Source: Anaerolineae bacterium
GTDB lineage: Bacteria > Chloroflexota > Anaerolineae > Aggregatilineales > Phototrophicaceae
Reading direction: 5' to 3'
DNA: 64,000 nt
NCBI GenBank assembly: GCA_022821805.1
Contig: JAJECX010000024.1
Location: forward strand, 1-64,000
Part shown: piece by piece, positions 17,350-26,821 of the stretch
Numbering within the stretch: the stretch's first letter is position 1
How the letters are laid out: every line of letters begins with the position of its first letter
Translations under genes and position numbers: made by a program
The notes under the pieces: generated by a model
What the model was told of the DNA's origin: nothing
Seen by the model: only the letters and a program-made list of their open reading frames with translations
Database searches by the model: none

Positions 17350-17689
17350 GGCCCATATCATACACATGTCAGTCATTTGGGATGATACTCTATATATAGT
17401 CCATACATACACGTTCAGTGTTTTAATCTCTAATTTCTTGTAATTACTTGGGAAGCAGGATTTGTTGTTAAGGTTCAGCGCACCCCGCTTTCGAGAGATC
17501 AGTCGCAAATTATTGTTACATAGGACGCCAACCGCTAGCGATGTCAATACTTGAAAAACATTGGCTGAAATTCTCAGGTATCTGGATGGTGAGGGCATGC
17601 TAGCCCTACAATATCGTCATGCGATTTGCGATAATGCGCCGGAGTTGTCATTTGTGACGGATTTCTCAAAGCGGAACGGGAAGGCGAAA
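17350..17689. other. AT-rich intergenic region, no gene seen
   Basis: About 340 bases between the small membrane protein promoter and the cytochrome gene. Open frames here have no recognisable protein features. The only local pattern is a TATATA-rich palindrome (CTATATATAG near 17388-17397). The frame of the cytochrome gene stays open to 17561 but the extra residues do not resemble a leader. Confidence 0.5.
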
Positions 17690-18367
17690 ATGATCAATTG
17701 GCGGTCGCAAACGCTCGCGGTTTTTCAAAGCGCAAGAGGCGCCATCTTCGTCCTCGCTGTTTACGCATTGGCCGGTTGCGGAACAATAGTCTCGCCGGTC
17801 ATGCAGGTGGCGACGGCGACGCCAGCGGTGAACGTCGTAGCAGTTGATGAGGCGACGGCCACGTCGCCGCCGACGGAAACCCCGCTGCCGCCGACGCATA
17901 CGCCAAAGCCGCTGCCAACCGAGACGCCCACGCCGGCGCCATCGCCCAGTCCCGAACCGACGAAAGCCCCCGCGCTGTCCCCGATTGATCGTCTGGTAGC
18001 GGTCCGCGACGCCGAAAACGGCGCCATTCTCTTCGAGACTTTCCAGGAAGCGGCAAATTACGCCTGTTCAAACTGCCACCTTGCCGCGAGCGAAAAAACG
18101 AATCTTGGACCGGGGCTGCTCAATATCAAGGATCGCGCCTTGACGCGCGTCGAGGGCATGACCGCCGCCGAATACATTTATCAGTCCATTGTCGATTCCA
18201 AAGCCTATACTGTAGAGGGCTTCGACCCCGAGCTGATGCCGCAAAACTGGGCGGAGATTTACAGCGACCTGGAGATATTCGACATCGTCGCTTACTTGAT
18301 GACGCTGGAAGGGCGCTCCGATATTGACGATCCCGACCCGGCGCCAACCGCCCAAGAATCTGACTAA
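17690..18367 (+). CDS. lipoprotein c-type cytochrome, monohaem
   Basis: A 225-residue exported protein. The N terminus is a lipoprotein signal with lipobox LAGC at about 22-25, followed by a Thr/Pro-rich linker (about 40-90) and a cytochrome c domain with haem motif CSNCH (Cys126, Cys129, His130) and a likely Met ligand in ELMPQNW. ATG 17690 is preceded by GGGAAGG. The linker would hold the haem domain away from the membrane for electron transfer. No oxidase genes are adjacent, so its partner is unknown. Confidence 0.88.
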   Translation: MINWRSQTLAVFQSARGAIFVLAVYALAGCGTIVSPVMQVATATPAVNVVAVDEATATSPPTETPLPPTHTPKPLPTETPTPAPSPSPEPTKAPALSPIDRLVAVRDAENGAILFETFQEAANYACSNCHLAASEKTNLGPGLLNIKDRALTRVEGMTAAEYIYQSIVDSKAYTVEGFDPELMPQNWAEIYSDLEIFDIVAYLMTLEGRSDIDDPDPAPTAQESD

Positions 18368-18416
18368 ATGGTCGGCCGGCCGGTCATCGACACTGAATTG
18401 ACACCAATCAAACCGC

Positions 18417-19907
18417 CTACAAATCGCGTAGATCCTTGACCGCAGCCTGCAATTCACCTTCGGCCGCAGCCAGCGACGCGCCTACCGACTCCAGCCAGCG
18501 GCGATCTTCCGCTAGACTTTTGTCCTGAACCTGCAGGACCTTTGCCGTAGCGCTTGGCGCGGCGCCACCGGGCAGCGCGCGGGCATCGACGAATGCCTGC
18601 GGATCCAGCGCCTGCGCGAAAGCCTCGTCGCTTAAGGAAACCTCGGCGCCGATTTGATCCGACGCGACCCGCCGCAGCATAGCCGCCGTCAATTCTTGCG
18701 GTCGCAGGTGCTTGTCTTGCGCATAGCTCACAAGTGCCGAAACAACGCTGTGCGCCTGCCGGAAGGGCAGATCACACTCCCGTACCAGCGTATCCGCCAA
18801 TTCGGTGACCGTCGTGAATCCCGAAATCGCTCGCGCGCGCAAGTGCGCAACCTGGACTTCAAGCGTTTCGATCACAGCGGCATAAAGCTGCAAGATCTCC
18901 CTTGCCGTTTCCAGCGATCCAAAGAGCGGCGGAATAATTTCATCTTCAATATCTACCGTGTCGCCGAAAGGAATGTTATGGCATTGAATGACGACGCCCT
19001 GCGCCTGCGCCAGCATACGGCTGATTTTCGCGCGCAGATGCTCCAGGACGACCGGATTGCGCTTCTGTGGCATGATTGAACTGATCTGGATGAAACTGTC
19101 ATGGATGCGGATCGCGCCGCTTTCCTGCGTCGCCCAGAAAAGCATGTCATACGTGAAGCGGGACAGGTTGACACCCAGCGTAGAAAGCGCGCCCGCCACA
19201 TCAGTGAGATTGTCGGACGCGCCGATGCTGTCGTAGGTGCTCAGTTGAATCTCATCGAAGCCAAGCAGACGCGCGCTGAGTTGGCGATCGATAGGGAATG
19301 CCGTGCCGGTCAGCGCCGCCGCGCCCAGCGGGCTATGATTATTGGTTTCATAGGCGAAACGTAATCGGGAAAAATCACGACCCAAGCCAGCCAGTACGCC
19401 GGCGACATAATGCGCCATTGTCGTCGGCTGCGCCGGCTGCGTATGCGTATAACCGGGCATTAGGGTATGCAGATGGGTCTCGGCAAAATTCAGCAGGACT
19501 TGGCGAAGCCCTAGCAAATCCTCAATTGCCTCCAACAGGAGCGGACGCAGGGCGAGCCGCGTAAGCGCATAGCCGAGGTCATTGCGACTGCGCGCCAGCT
19601 GCAAATTGCCGCCATACGTGGCGCCGGCCGATTCGATAAGCCTGTTCTCTATTGCGAAGAACAGGTCTTCTACGCCGCCGCCGAGCGTCAATTCGTCCGC
19701 GCCAGGCTCCTCTACCGCTTGCAGCGCGTCAAGCAGCGCCTTGGCGTTGGCTTCCGAGATGATCTTGCATCGGCAAAGCATGACCGCATGCGCGCGATTT
19801 GCCGCCAGCATCGGCGCGTAATAGTGTGTCTTGGCCGCCTCGTAAAAGGGCTGCAACACGTACTTGTCGTACAGCGGGTGAGGGAAGACAGAATCGTTAC
19901 GCGACAT
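18417..19907 (-). CDS. argininosuccinate lyase-like enzyme (fumarase/aspartase superfamily)
   Basis: A 496-residue homologue of ArgH. The superfamily signature loop SSIMPQKRNP is at residues 276-285 and the upstream TQPAQPTTMAHY block carries the catalytic His region. The signature departs from typical ArgH (QKKNPDxxE) as QKRNPVVLE, and the usual N-terminal LWGGRF is absent. It starts three bases after a CUT1 permease gene, in an operon with an ABC importer and an amidohydrolase. A catabolic C-N lyase role (as in EDDS lyase, an ArgH relative) seems likelier than arginine synthesis, but this is inference. Confidence 0.8.
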   Translation of the reverse strand: MSRNDSVFPHPLYDKYVLQPFYEAAKTHYYAPMLAANRAHAVMLCRCKIISEANAKALLDALQAVEEPGADELTLGGGVEDLFFAIENRLIESAGATYGGNLQLARSRNDLGYALTRLALRPLLLEAIEDLLGLRQVLLNFAETHLHTLMPGYTHTQPAQPTTMAHYVAGVLAGLGRDFSRLRFAYETNNHSPLGAAALTGTAFPIDRQLSARLLGFDEIQLSTYDSIGASDNLTDVAGALSTLGVNLSRFTYDMLFWATQESGAIRIHDSFIQISSIMPQKRNPVVLEHLRAKISRMLAQAQGVVIQCHNIPFGDTVDIEDEIIPPLFGSLETAREILQLYAAVIETLEVQVAHLRARAISGFTTVTELADTLVRECDLPFRQAHSVVSALVSYAQDKHLRPQELTAAMLRRVASDQIGAEVSLSDEAFAQALDPQAFVDARALPGGAAPSATAKVLQVQDKSLAEDRRWLESVGASLAAAEGELQAAVKDLRDL

Positions 19908-19910
19908 GAT

Positions 19911-20807
19911 CTAACCTTTCAGACCTGTCAAGGCGATCCCTTCGATTATGTAACGCTGAAAGATGATGACCACGATCAATAAAGGTACGACAGAAAGCGA
20001 GGCGCCGGTCATGATCAGATTCCAAGGTGTATCAGCCTCGGAAGAGAATTGCTGTATGCCGACGGGCAGCGTAAACATCTCGCTCCGAGTGGTGGCGATC
20101 AGTGGCCAGATAAAAGCGTTCCAATTGCCGAGGAAATTGAATATGCAGAGCGCGCCAATCGCCGGCAGGCTCAAAGGCACGGCGACGCGCCAATACAAGC
20201 CAAATTCGCTGACGCCGTCGATGCGCCCGGCGTCCAGCAGTTCGTCGGGTACGCCCTGCATGAATTGCCGCATGAGAAAAATGCCGGATGCCGTAATCAC
20301 ACCGGGAAACGCGATGCCCCAATAGGTATCGACCCAAGTGCCGCCGATCGGCGGATCGGACGACATAATGAACCAGGGAATGAGCAGCATCTCAGTCGGC
20401 ACCATCAATGAGGTCAAGAAGATGATGAATATCGGGCGCTTGCCGGGAAAGTTGTATTTGGCAAAAACGAAACCCGCCAGCGAATCAAAAAATGCCACGC
20501 TGATGGTGCTCATCACCGCAACGATGAAGGAATTCTTATACCAAAGCGGCAGATCGGTCTTGTTGATCACATCGCTGTAATTGTCCAGCGTCGGCTCGAT
20601 AGGAAAGACGTTTCGCCGCAGAATCTCTTTCTCCGGCTTGAAAGATGTCGAGATCATCCACATGAAGGGCACGATCATTGTGAAGGCGATCATCGTCAGC
20701 AGCAGGTACGAGAAGAATTTGTACTTCCAATCGTCGCTGGCTCTGCCGACCGTGGTTACTCGGCCCTGGTCCTTGAAAATATTCGAGGGCGTGATTGATT
20801 CCGCCAT
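19911..20807 (-). CDS. carbohydrate-type ABC permease (MalG/CUT1 family)
   Basis: A 298-residue permease with six membrane segments, the FVMWISTSFKPEKEI-type opening of MalG relatives and the EAA loop ELLDAGRIDGVSEFGLYWRVAVPLSLP. It is the second membrane subunit of the importer, seven bases downstream of the MalF-like gene and three bases before the lyase gene. No ATPase gene is in the cluster; CUT1 systems often share an MsiK-like ATPase encoded elsewhere. Confidence 0.92.
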   Translation of the reverse strand: MAESITPSNIFKDQGRVTTVGRASDDWKYKFFSYLLLTMIAFTMIVPFMWMISTSFKPEKEILRRNVFPIEPTLDNYSDVINKTDLPLWYKNSFIVAVMSTISVAFFDSLAGFVFAKYNFPGKRPIFIIFLTSLMVPTEMLLIPWFIMSSDPPIGGTWVDTYWGIAFPGVITASGIFLMRQFMQGVPDELLDAGRIDGVSEFGLYWRVAVPLSLPAIGALCIFNFLGNWNAFIWPLIATTRSEMFTLPVGIQQFSSEADTPWNLIMTGASLSVVPLLIVVIIFQRYIIEGIALTGLKG

Positions 20808-20814
20808 GCCTGCC

Positions 20815-21747
20815 TCAGTTGATTCGCCGCGATGTGACCGATAATTGAATGATCGTTACGCCAAGTATCAGCGCGAAAAGCACCACGGTCAGCGATGAGG
20901 CGTAACCCATATTGAAACTTTGAAAAGCCTCGCGATAGGTCTGCAGCACAACCGTTACCGTCGAGTCCAAAGGTCCGCCTCGTCCCTGTTCCGTCATCGC
21001 TATTACCGGCGCGAACATGCGCAGGAAGGAGATCGTTTGCAAAACGAGCAAATAGACGATGCTCGGATTCAACAAGGGAAAAGTGATATAGCGGAAGGTA
21101 TGCCAGCGGCTGGCGCCATCGACTTCCGCCGCTTCGTAATAAGTGCGTGGAATCTGCTTGAGACCCGCCAAAAATATGATGATGGCGAAGCCCATGCCCT
21201 GCCAGATGACCAGAGCCAGCACCGACGGCAGCGCCTGCTGCGGGCTGCGCAAGAAGGGCTGCTGCGGCAGGGAGACGAGCTGCAAAATGACGTTGAACAG
21301 CCCGAAACGCGGCTGATACAACATGCGAAAGACCCAGGCGATTGCGATCGTAGACGTAACAAAGGGCAGGAAAAACATGACACGGTACAACGTGCTCATG
21401 AAGCGGATTTCGTTTAGCATCAGCGAAATCGCCAATGCCAAACAGAGTTGAATAGGTACGCCAAGCAGGACGTAATTGATCGTATTCTGGAATGCGGATT
21501 TGGTTTGGGACTTTCTCTTTCCCAGTTGTTCAAACAGTCTTTCGTAGTTTTCAAAGCCAACATAGGGCTGCTCAGCCGCCAGCGGGTTGTAATCATGCAA
21601 GCTCATCTGGAAGGCGAAGAGCGCCGGATACACGCGAATGTACGCGAAGAAGACGATCGGAATCGCCAGAAAAATATATGCCCAGAGGACTTTTTTCTTT
21701 GCGAGCGTCATTCGCTTGGTCCTAACGAGTCCGGACTGCTCCTCCAT
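20815..21747 (-). CDS. carbohydrate-type ABC permease (MalF/CUT1 family)
   Basis: A 310-residue permease with AYIFLAIPIVFFAYIRVYP at the first membrane segment and the EAA loop YYEAAEVDGASRWHTFRYITFPLL. ATG 21747 is used; ATG 21711 has a better ribosome site (AGGA, eight bases) and gives the usual short N terminus. The frame further upstream to 21783 runs into the repeat at 21748-21888 and is not family sequence. It pairs with the MalG-like permease and the binding protein upstream. Confidence 0.88.
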   Translation of the reverse strand: MEEQSGLVRTKRMTLAKKKVLWAYIFLAIPIVFFAYIRVYPALFAFQMSLHDYNPLAAEQPYVGFENYERLFEQLGKRKSQTKSAFQNTINYVLLGVPIQLCLALAISLMLNEIRFMSTLYRVMFFLPFVTSTIAIAWVFRMLYQPRFGLFNVILQLVSLPQQPFLRSPQQALPSVLALVIWQGMGFAIIIFLAGLKQIPRTYYEAAEVDGASRWHTFRYITFPLLNPSIVYLLVLQTISFLRMFAPVIAMTEQGRGGPLDSTVTVVLQTYREAFQSFNMGYASSLTVVLFALILGVTIIQLSVTSRRIN

Positions 21748-21888
21748 CCCAAACCCCTCCCCAGCGGGTCTGTGTGTGTCCACGCGACTCTGCGCGACCC
21801 CAAGAGGAGGGAGGGGCTTTGTGCGTTCCGACAGCTCTAGGAGGGCGCCTCCTCCCTCTCGGGGAGGGGGCTTGGGGGTGGGGGAAGC
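21748..21888. repeat. GC-rich imperfect inverted repeat with G-quadruplex motif
   Basis: CCCAAACCCCTCCCCAGC (21748-21765) is the near complement of GGGGAGGGGGCTTGGG (21861-21876). Between them are further GGAGG/CCTCC segments. The right arm is GGGG-A-GGGGG-CTT-GGGGG-T-GGGGG (21861-21884), four G runs on the plus strand. It fills the gap between the binding protein stop and the permease start, like an intergenic BIME/MITE-type element. Confidence 0.6.
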
Positions 21889-21890
21889 TG

Positions 21891-23192
21891 CTATTCCCGA
21901 TCTGCCCAGAAGTTGTCGATTAGCTCTTGCTCAGCGGCCGCCGCTTCATCAAGCGCGTCGCAGGGATCCATGCCGCCCAGGCGGATATTGTCGTATGCGT
22001 CAATCAGCACCTGACGTTGAGCGCTTTCATCGACGAAGAAGGTCGCACTAGAGTATTCCAATCCGGCTGAAAAGGGGCCCAGTATCGGATCCATCAACAG
22101 TTCTTCGACGCTCGCCGATGCCAATTGCGCTGGCAATTCGCCCACTGTATTGACCCAGAGCGTGCCCGCTTCTGGCCTGGTGATGAATTCCAAAAACTTG
22201 ACCGTCGCTTCAAGACGCGCCGGGTCGTCATTGGCGCGGCGGGTGATTCCGTGCGTCCAGTAGGAGCCGAAGGTGTGCTTTTCGCCATTGGGACCCACTG
22301 GCAATTCCGCTACGCCATAATTCAGGTCTGGATTATTCGCGCGAATTGTGCCCACGCGGAAAGAGCCATCTATATGCAGCGCAGTATCGCCATTGACAAA
22401 GGCGTTGGTGGCGCCATCAAGGATATCGTTGCTTCCGGTAAAGTGTTCTGTCGCGAAGGAAGTTAGCCAAGCATAAGCGGCGCAGCCTTCTTCACTGTTA
22501 TATGTTACTGTGCGTCCGTCATCGCTATAGGGCTGACCACCATATTGCCTGATCAAGACATCGCGGAACCAGTGGTGATTCTGTCCAACCATGGTTGCGG
22601 CGAACCCTTGTCTAGTGATACTGTAGAGATCGCTTGGGTCTCCATCATTCTGGGTAGTCGCAATAGCGATTTCCTGGAATTCATCCAGTGTTGTTGGTGG
22701 TGACTCAGGATCGAATCCAGCATCGGCCAAGATGTCCTTATTCCAGAAGAGCGCTAGCGCGCGCACCGCCGTCGGTATAGCCCAGTATTCGCCTTGATAC
22801 TTAGAATTCGCCACCATCGGTGAGAAGGTCTCTCGGATGAATTCCTCGCTGAAGGGATCTTCCGGCAACGGCACCAGATAGCCGGCATCGACGAACGAGG
22901 CGATCCAGCCAAAGTAGAGGGTTACGATATCAGGTCCGACGCCGGCCGGCGCGGACGCCGCCAGTTCAGTGCGGAAATCGGCGTAGGGGATGTCGCTGTT
23001 GTGAACGACCTTAATGCCCGGGTTTTCCGCTTCGAATTGCTCAATCAGCATGTTCATCGCGTCAACGCGGGCGCCAAAGTTGTACTGCCAATATTCGATT
23101 TCGACCATATCATCCTGCGCGCCGACCAGAGAGCCAAGCGACAGCAAGAGGATCAGAACGGCAAGAATTGCAAGTAGTCGTGACCGTAGCAT
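21891..23192 (-). CDS. extracellular solute-binding protein, family 1
   Basis: A 433-residue binding protein with a signal peptide (about 1-25, ending VGAQ) and the family 1 opening IEYWQYNFGARVDAMNMLIEQFEAENPGIKV. Such proteins bind sugars, oligosaccharides or glycerol phosphates for CUT1 importers; the ligand cannot be told. It lies 110 bases downstream of the amidohydrolase gene and is separated from the permeases by the repeat, which could tune subunit ratios. Confidence 0.93.
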   Translation of the reverse strand: MLRSRLLAILAVLILLLSLGSLVGAQDDMVEIEYWQYNFGARVDAMNMLIEQFEAENPGIKVVHNSDIPYADFRTELAASAPAGVGPDIVTLYFGWIASFVDAGYLVPLPEDPFSEEFIRETFSPMVANSKYQGEYWAIPTAVRALALFWNKDILADAGFDPESPPTTLDEFQEIAIATTQNDGDPSDLYSITRQGFAATMVGQNHHWFRDVLIRQYGGQPYSDDGRTVTYNSEEGCAAYAWLTSFATEHFTGSNDILDGATNAFVNGDTALHIDGSFRVGTIRANNPDLNYGVAELPVGPNGEKHTFGSYWTHGITRRANDDPARLEATVKFLEFITRPEAGTLWVNTVGELPAQLASASVEELLMDPILGPFSAGLEYSSATFFVDESAQRQVLIDAYDNIRLGGMDPCDALDEAAAAEQELIDNFWADRE

Positions 23193-23302
23193 TTTCTACT
23201 CCTTATGCATCTTCAATATTGAACTGACAGTTTCAGCGTAACGTATTTTGCCCCACGCCGCAAACACCGCGACAATGTTTCGCCGCCGCATTTGTGGACA
23301 GT

Positions 23303-24256
23303 CTACAAATCAATCTTCAACAGCCGCGCCGCATTGCCAGCGAAAATCAGTTGAATGTCGTCCTCGCGGTAATTGAGCTCGCGAACGTCACGAATCTGCT
23401 GATCAAGATAGGGCGCGGCGAATCCGCGCGGGAAGTAACTCGAATCGGTGCCGAAAATGATGCGCTCCGGCCCGATCGTCTCCATATATTTGCGGAAAAG
23501 CTTCTTAGTATCCCAATCGCCATCCACCCATTTCACCCATTGATTCGACCCGCTGGTGTCAATCGACACATTGCCGCAAGCCCAGCAGAGCTGCAGCGTC
23601 TCGCGGATCCAGGCGCAGCCGAAATGCGGCACCACGAAAGTGACGTCTGGGAAGTCTTTGGCGACATTGTGCAGCTTCAACGGGTTGATATTCTGATGCC
23701 AGGCGATGCCGCCGCCGCTGCCCTGAATGCCGAAGTGAATCAGCACCGGGATATCCAACTCGGCGCAGGCTTCCCAAACCGGATAAGCCTCTTCGTCCTC
23801 GACGGGCCGATCCAAAGCCGGCGCCAACAGCTTATACGCTTTCAAACCGTCTTCATTGACCGCGCGGCGCAGCTCATCGGCGGCGCCTTCGCTGAAAAGA
23901 TAGTGATGGGCGAAGCCGATGAACTTGTCCGGGTGACGCCCGACGATATTTGCCAGATTCTTATTGCCGCCGCCGGTGACGAACCCGACCGCGCGCAAGC
24001 CGTGCTTTTCGATCTCGCTCGCCCAGCGATCGGCTTGCTCCTCGTCGGTGAAGGTATTGCGCTCCGGCGGGTCAAAGCCCCAGGTCGCGCGCCACTGACG
24101 GTTGTAATTCATTGCGTATTCGCGCGCGATCTTTGCGCGCCTTTCGCCCAGGCGCTCTACGTATCGCTGGCGCCAATTGGGACCGCGCTCGATGATCCAA
24201 TGCGCCTGCGTCGGAAAGTGAACGTGAAAGTCGATAATCTCCAAGCCGTTGTACAT
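23303..24256 (-). CDS. amidohydrolase family protein (COG2159-type)
   Basis: A 317-residue TIM-barrel metal hydrolase. The metal ligands are visible: HVH near the N terminus (IIDFHVHFP), His in VLIHFGIQ, His in VVPHFGCAW and Asp in IIFGTDSSYFP. The group includes ACMSD-like decarboxylases and lactonases. It heads an operon with a CUT1 importer and an ArgH-like lyase, and is divergent from a sugar isomerase and dehydrogenase. Substrate unknown. Confidence 0.88.
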   Translation of the reverse strand: MYNGLEIIDFHVHFPTQAHWIIERGPNWRQRYVERLGERRAKIAREYAMNYNRQWRATWGFDPPERNTFTDEEQADRWASEIEKHGLRAVGFVTGGGNKNLANIVGRHPDKFIGFAHHYLFSEGAADELRRAVNEDGLKAYKLLAPALDRPVEDEEAYPVWEACAELDIPVLIHFGIQGSGGGIAWHQNINPLKLHNVAKDFPDVTFVVPHFGCAWIRETLQLCWACGNVSIDTSGSNQWVKWVDGDWDTKKLFRKYMETIGPERIIFGTDSSYFPRGFAAPYLDQQIRDVRELNYREDDIQLIFAGNAARLLKIDL

Positions 24257-24426
24257 TTCTGCCGTCCCTCCAAGCCAAACTGTTAAGTCGTGGCTGGCTA
24301 TTCTCGCCGCTTAATGCCGCATCAATGATAGCCAATGCCACTATGAATTCCCAAACTTGCGCTTTATGCGCTGTGTCTTCCGCGAAGCGCCAAAAAGTCT
24401 CAGTCTGCGATGGCAAGCGCGCGGTA

Positions 24427-24455
24427 TTGGTGCATGACGAAATGCTCGCTATACT
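24427..24455 (+). promoter_or_regulatory. promoter of the isomerase-dehydrogenase operon
   Basis: TTGGTG (24427-24432), a 17-bp spacer and TATACT (24450-24455) lie 52 bases before the ATG at 24507, which has a strong AAAGGAG ribosome site. The 250-bp divergent spacer must also hold the promoter of the amidohydrolase operon, which I could not place. Confidence 0.55.
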
Positions 24456-24506
24456 TGTAACCATTGTCTAAACTGCGCTTGAAAGAATTCGTAAAGGAGA
24501 CGTCAT

Positions 24507-25508
24507 ATGGCTAGACCAGTCACTTTATTCACCGGTCAGTGGGCGGACTTGCCCTTCGAGACCATGGCCGAGAAAGCCAAGAGCTTCGGCTACGATGGCT
24601 TGGAGCTGGCTTGCTGGGGTGATCATTTCGAGGTGGACCGCGCGCTTTCCGAGGACGGCTACATTCAGTCGCGCAAAGACGTGCTAGAAAAGCACGGCTT
24701 GCAGTATTTTTCCATCAGCAATCATCTAGTCGGTCAATGCGTCGCCGAAGCCACTATAGACGCGCGGCATCGTGACATCTTGCCCGATCGGCTCTGGGGC
24801 GATGGCGATACCGATGGCGTGCGCGAGCGCTGCGCCGAAGAAATGAAAGATACCGCGCGCGCCGCCAAAGCTTTTGGCGTCGATGTCGTTAACGGCTTTA
24901 CCGGCAGCCCGGTCTGGCACATGATTTATCGCTTCCCGCCGACATCCGATGAGATGATCGACGCCGGCTATCAGGAATTCGCCGATCGCTGGAAGCCCGT
25001 GCTTGATGTCTTCGCTGCCGAGGGCGTCAAATTCGCCTTGGAGGCGCATCCTAGCGAGATCGCCTATGACATCTACACGGCGGAAAAGACGCTTGAAGCG
25101 CTGGATCACCACCCCTCGTTCGGCTTCAACTTTGATCCCAGCCACTTCATCCACCAGCTATTCGACCCGGTCAAATTCATCGACCGCTTCGCCGACCGCA
25201 TCTTCCATGTCCACGTGAAAGACTCCAAGGTCACGCTAGACAACGTCACCAGCATTCTCTGCTCCCACCTCAACTTTGGCGACGCCCGCCGCGGCTGGGA
25301 TTTTGTGTCGCCCGGGCATGGCGATCTGGATATCGACGCGATGATCCGCGCCTTGAATCGAGCCGGTTATCAAGGACCCTTGTCCGTCGAATGGGAAGAC
25401 AGCGGCATGGATCGCGAATTCGGCGCGACCGAATCAGCAGCCTGGGTGAAGCAGAACGACTTCACCGCTTCGGCGGTCGCCTTCGATGCCGCCTTTGCCG
25501 AAGAATAA
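24507..25508 (+). CDS. sugar phosphate isomerase/epimerase (AP endonuclease 2-like TIM barrel)
   Basis: A 333-residue xylose-isomerase-like TIM barrel. Metal-binding positions appear in order: the Glu in [10 protein letters not shown], the Asp and His in [11 protein letters not shown], the His pair in IFHVHVKD, and the final Glu in LSVEWED. Such enzymes isomerise or epimerise sugars and inositols. It is followed 33 bases later by a Gfo/Idh/MocA dehydrogenase, a common pair in sugar or inositol catabolism. Confidence 0.92.
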   Translation: MARPVTLFTGQWADLPFETMAEKAKSFGYDGLELACWGDHFEVDRALSEDGYIQSRKDVLEKHGLQYFSISNHLVGQCVAEATIDARHRDILPDRLWGDGDTDGVRERCAEEMKDTARAAKAFGVDVVNGFTGSPVWHMIYRFPPTSDEMIDAGYQEFADRWKPVLDVFAAEGVKFALEAHPSEIAYDIYTAEKTLEALDHHPSFGFNFDPSHFIHQLFDPVKFIDRFADRIFHVHVKDSKVTLDNVTSILCSHLNFGDARRGWDFVSPGHGDLDIDAMIRALNRAGYQGPLSVEWEDSGMDREFGATESAAWVKQNDFTASAVAFDAAFAEE

Positions 25509-25541
25509 ATCCAATACCGGACACCAATCAGGAGATATACG

Positions 25542-26744
25542 ATGGCTGACGAAAAGCAAGTGAGCAGCACTTTCACCAGCATGGCCACCGAAAGCACGGA
25601 CGCCGAGGCGCCCGAACTCGGTATTGGCATGTTGGGTTATGCCTTCATGGGCAAGGCGCATACCAACGCCTTCAAGAAAATTCCCTACATGATGTATCCG
25701 CCGGTGGCGATTCCGCGCCTGGTCGGGATCGCGGGGCGCAACAAAGCGGCGGTGAACGCGGCGGCGCAGCGCTACGGCTACGAGAATGCCTACACCGATT
25801 GGCGCGACATGATCGCCAACGATGATATCGACATCTTCGACAATGGCGGACCCAATGACGCCCATGCCGAACCTTGCAACGCGGCGGCGGCGGCCGGCAT
25901 GCATGTCTTCTGCGAGAAGCCGCTGGCGCGCACCGCTGAAGAAGCGAAGTCAATGCTGGACGCGGTTGAAAGCGCCGGCGTCAAGCATATGGTCGCCTTC
26001 AACTACCGCTTTGTGCCCGCTATCCAGCAGGCGAAGAAGATCGTCGAAAGCGGCGCGCTGGGCCAGATCTATCATTGGCGCGCGGTTTACTTGCAGGAAT
26101 GGGGCATGGACCGCGAGATGGAATCTACCTGGCGCTTTCAAAAAGATATCTGCGGCAGCGGCGCGCTAGGCGACCTCGGCGCTCACATCATCGATTTGGC
26201 GCGCTTCCTGGTCGGCGAGCCCAAAGCGGTTTCGGGTTTGGCGCAAACCTGGATCACGGAACGTCCGGACGGCTCAGGCGGCATGATCAAATCCGATGTC
26301 GATGACGGTTTCGTCGCGCTGCTGGACTTTGAAAACGGCGCCCTCGGCACCGTCGAGGCGACTCGCTTCGGCCGCGGACGCAAGAACTTCAACTGTTTCG
26401 AGATCAATGCCGAGAACGGGTCGATCCAATTCAATCTGGAACGATTGAACGAGCTCAATGTCTTCTGGAACGACGACAGCCCCGATACCACGCAGGGATT
26501 TCACAACGTGCTGGTGACCGAAGCGCATCATCCCTACTGGGAGAACTGGTGGCCCCATGGCCATATCATCGGCTGGGAACACAGCTTCGTGCACGAATTC
26601 CATCATTTCTTTGATGCGATCGTGAACGACAATGATGTCGCTCCCTACGGCGCCGACTTCGTCGATGGCTATCGCAATGCCGTCATCTGCGATGCGATCA
26701 TGGCATCCGCCGGCTCCGGCAGCCACGTCGATATCCGCTACTAG
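25542..26744 (+). CDS. Gfo/Idh/MocA family NAD(P)-dependent oxidoreductase
   Basis: A 400-residue dehydrogenase. After a 25-residue leader-like N terminus, the Rossmann motif GIGMLGYAFMGKAH starts the NAD domain, followed by the signature FCEKPLARTAEEA with the conserved Lys and by the catalytic-domain motif GDLGAHIIDLARFL. Relatives oxidise hydroxyls on sugars or inositols. It is co-transcribed with the isomerase and ends at a hairpin terminator. Confidence 0.94.
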   Translation: MADEKQVSSTFTSMATESTDAEAPELGIGMLGYAFMGKAHTNAFKKIPYMMYPPVAIPRLVGIAGRNKAAVNAAAQRYGYENAYTDWRDMIANDDIDIFDNGGPNDAHAEPCNAAAAAGMHVFCEKPLARTAEEAKSMLDAVESAGVKHMVAFNYRFVPAIQQAKKIVESGALGQIYHWRAVYLQEWGMDREMESTWRFQKDICGSGALGDLGAHIIDLARFLVGEPKAVSGLAQTWITERPDGSGGMIKSDVDDGFVALLDFENGALGTVEATRFGRGRKNFNCFEINAENGSIQFNLERLNELNVFWNDDSPDTTQGFHNVLVTEAHHPYWENWWPHGHIIGWEHSFVHEFHHFFDAIVNDNDVAPYGADFVDGYRNAVICDAIMASAGSGSHVDIRY

Positions 26745-26767
26745 ACCGCAACGCATACCTAGAAAGC

Positions 26768-26799
26768 AAAAGGGGATGGCAACTGCGCCTCCTCTTTTT
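26768..26799. terminator. bidirectional intrinsic terminator
   Basis: AAAAGGGGA (26768-26776) pairs with TCCTCTTTT (26790-26798) with one G-T wobble and an inner GGC/GCC, then a T run on the plus strand and an A run that serves the minus strand. It lies between the convergent dehydrogenase and comEC genes. Confidence 0.75.
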
Positions 26800-26821
26800 G
26801 TTGCTGTCACGTGCGTAATCA

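Noticed and set aside
17875..17960. Short tandem repeat array in the cytochrome gene
   Set aside because: It is the coding sequence of a Thr/Pro-rich linker behind a lipobox, not a DNA repeat unit or CRISPR.
23294..24286. 330-residue open frame on the plus strand over the amidohydrolase
   Set aside because: The minus-strand frame has all metal-binding motifs; the plus-strand product has none and overlaps it fully.
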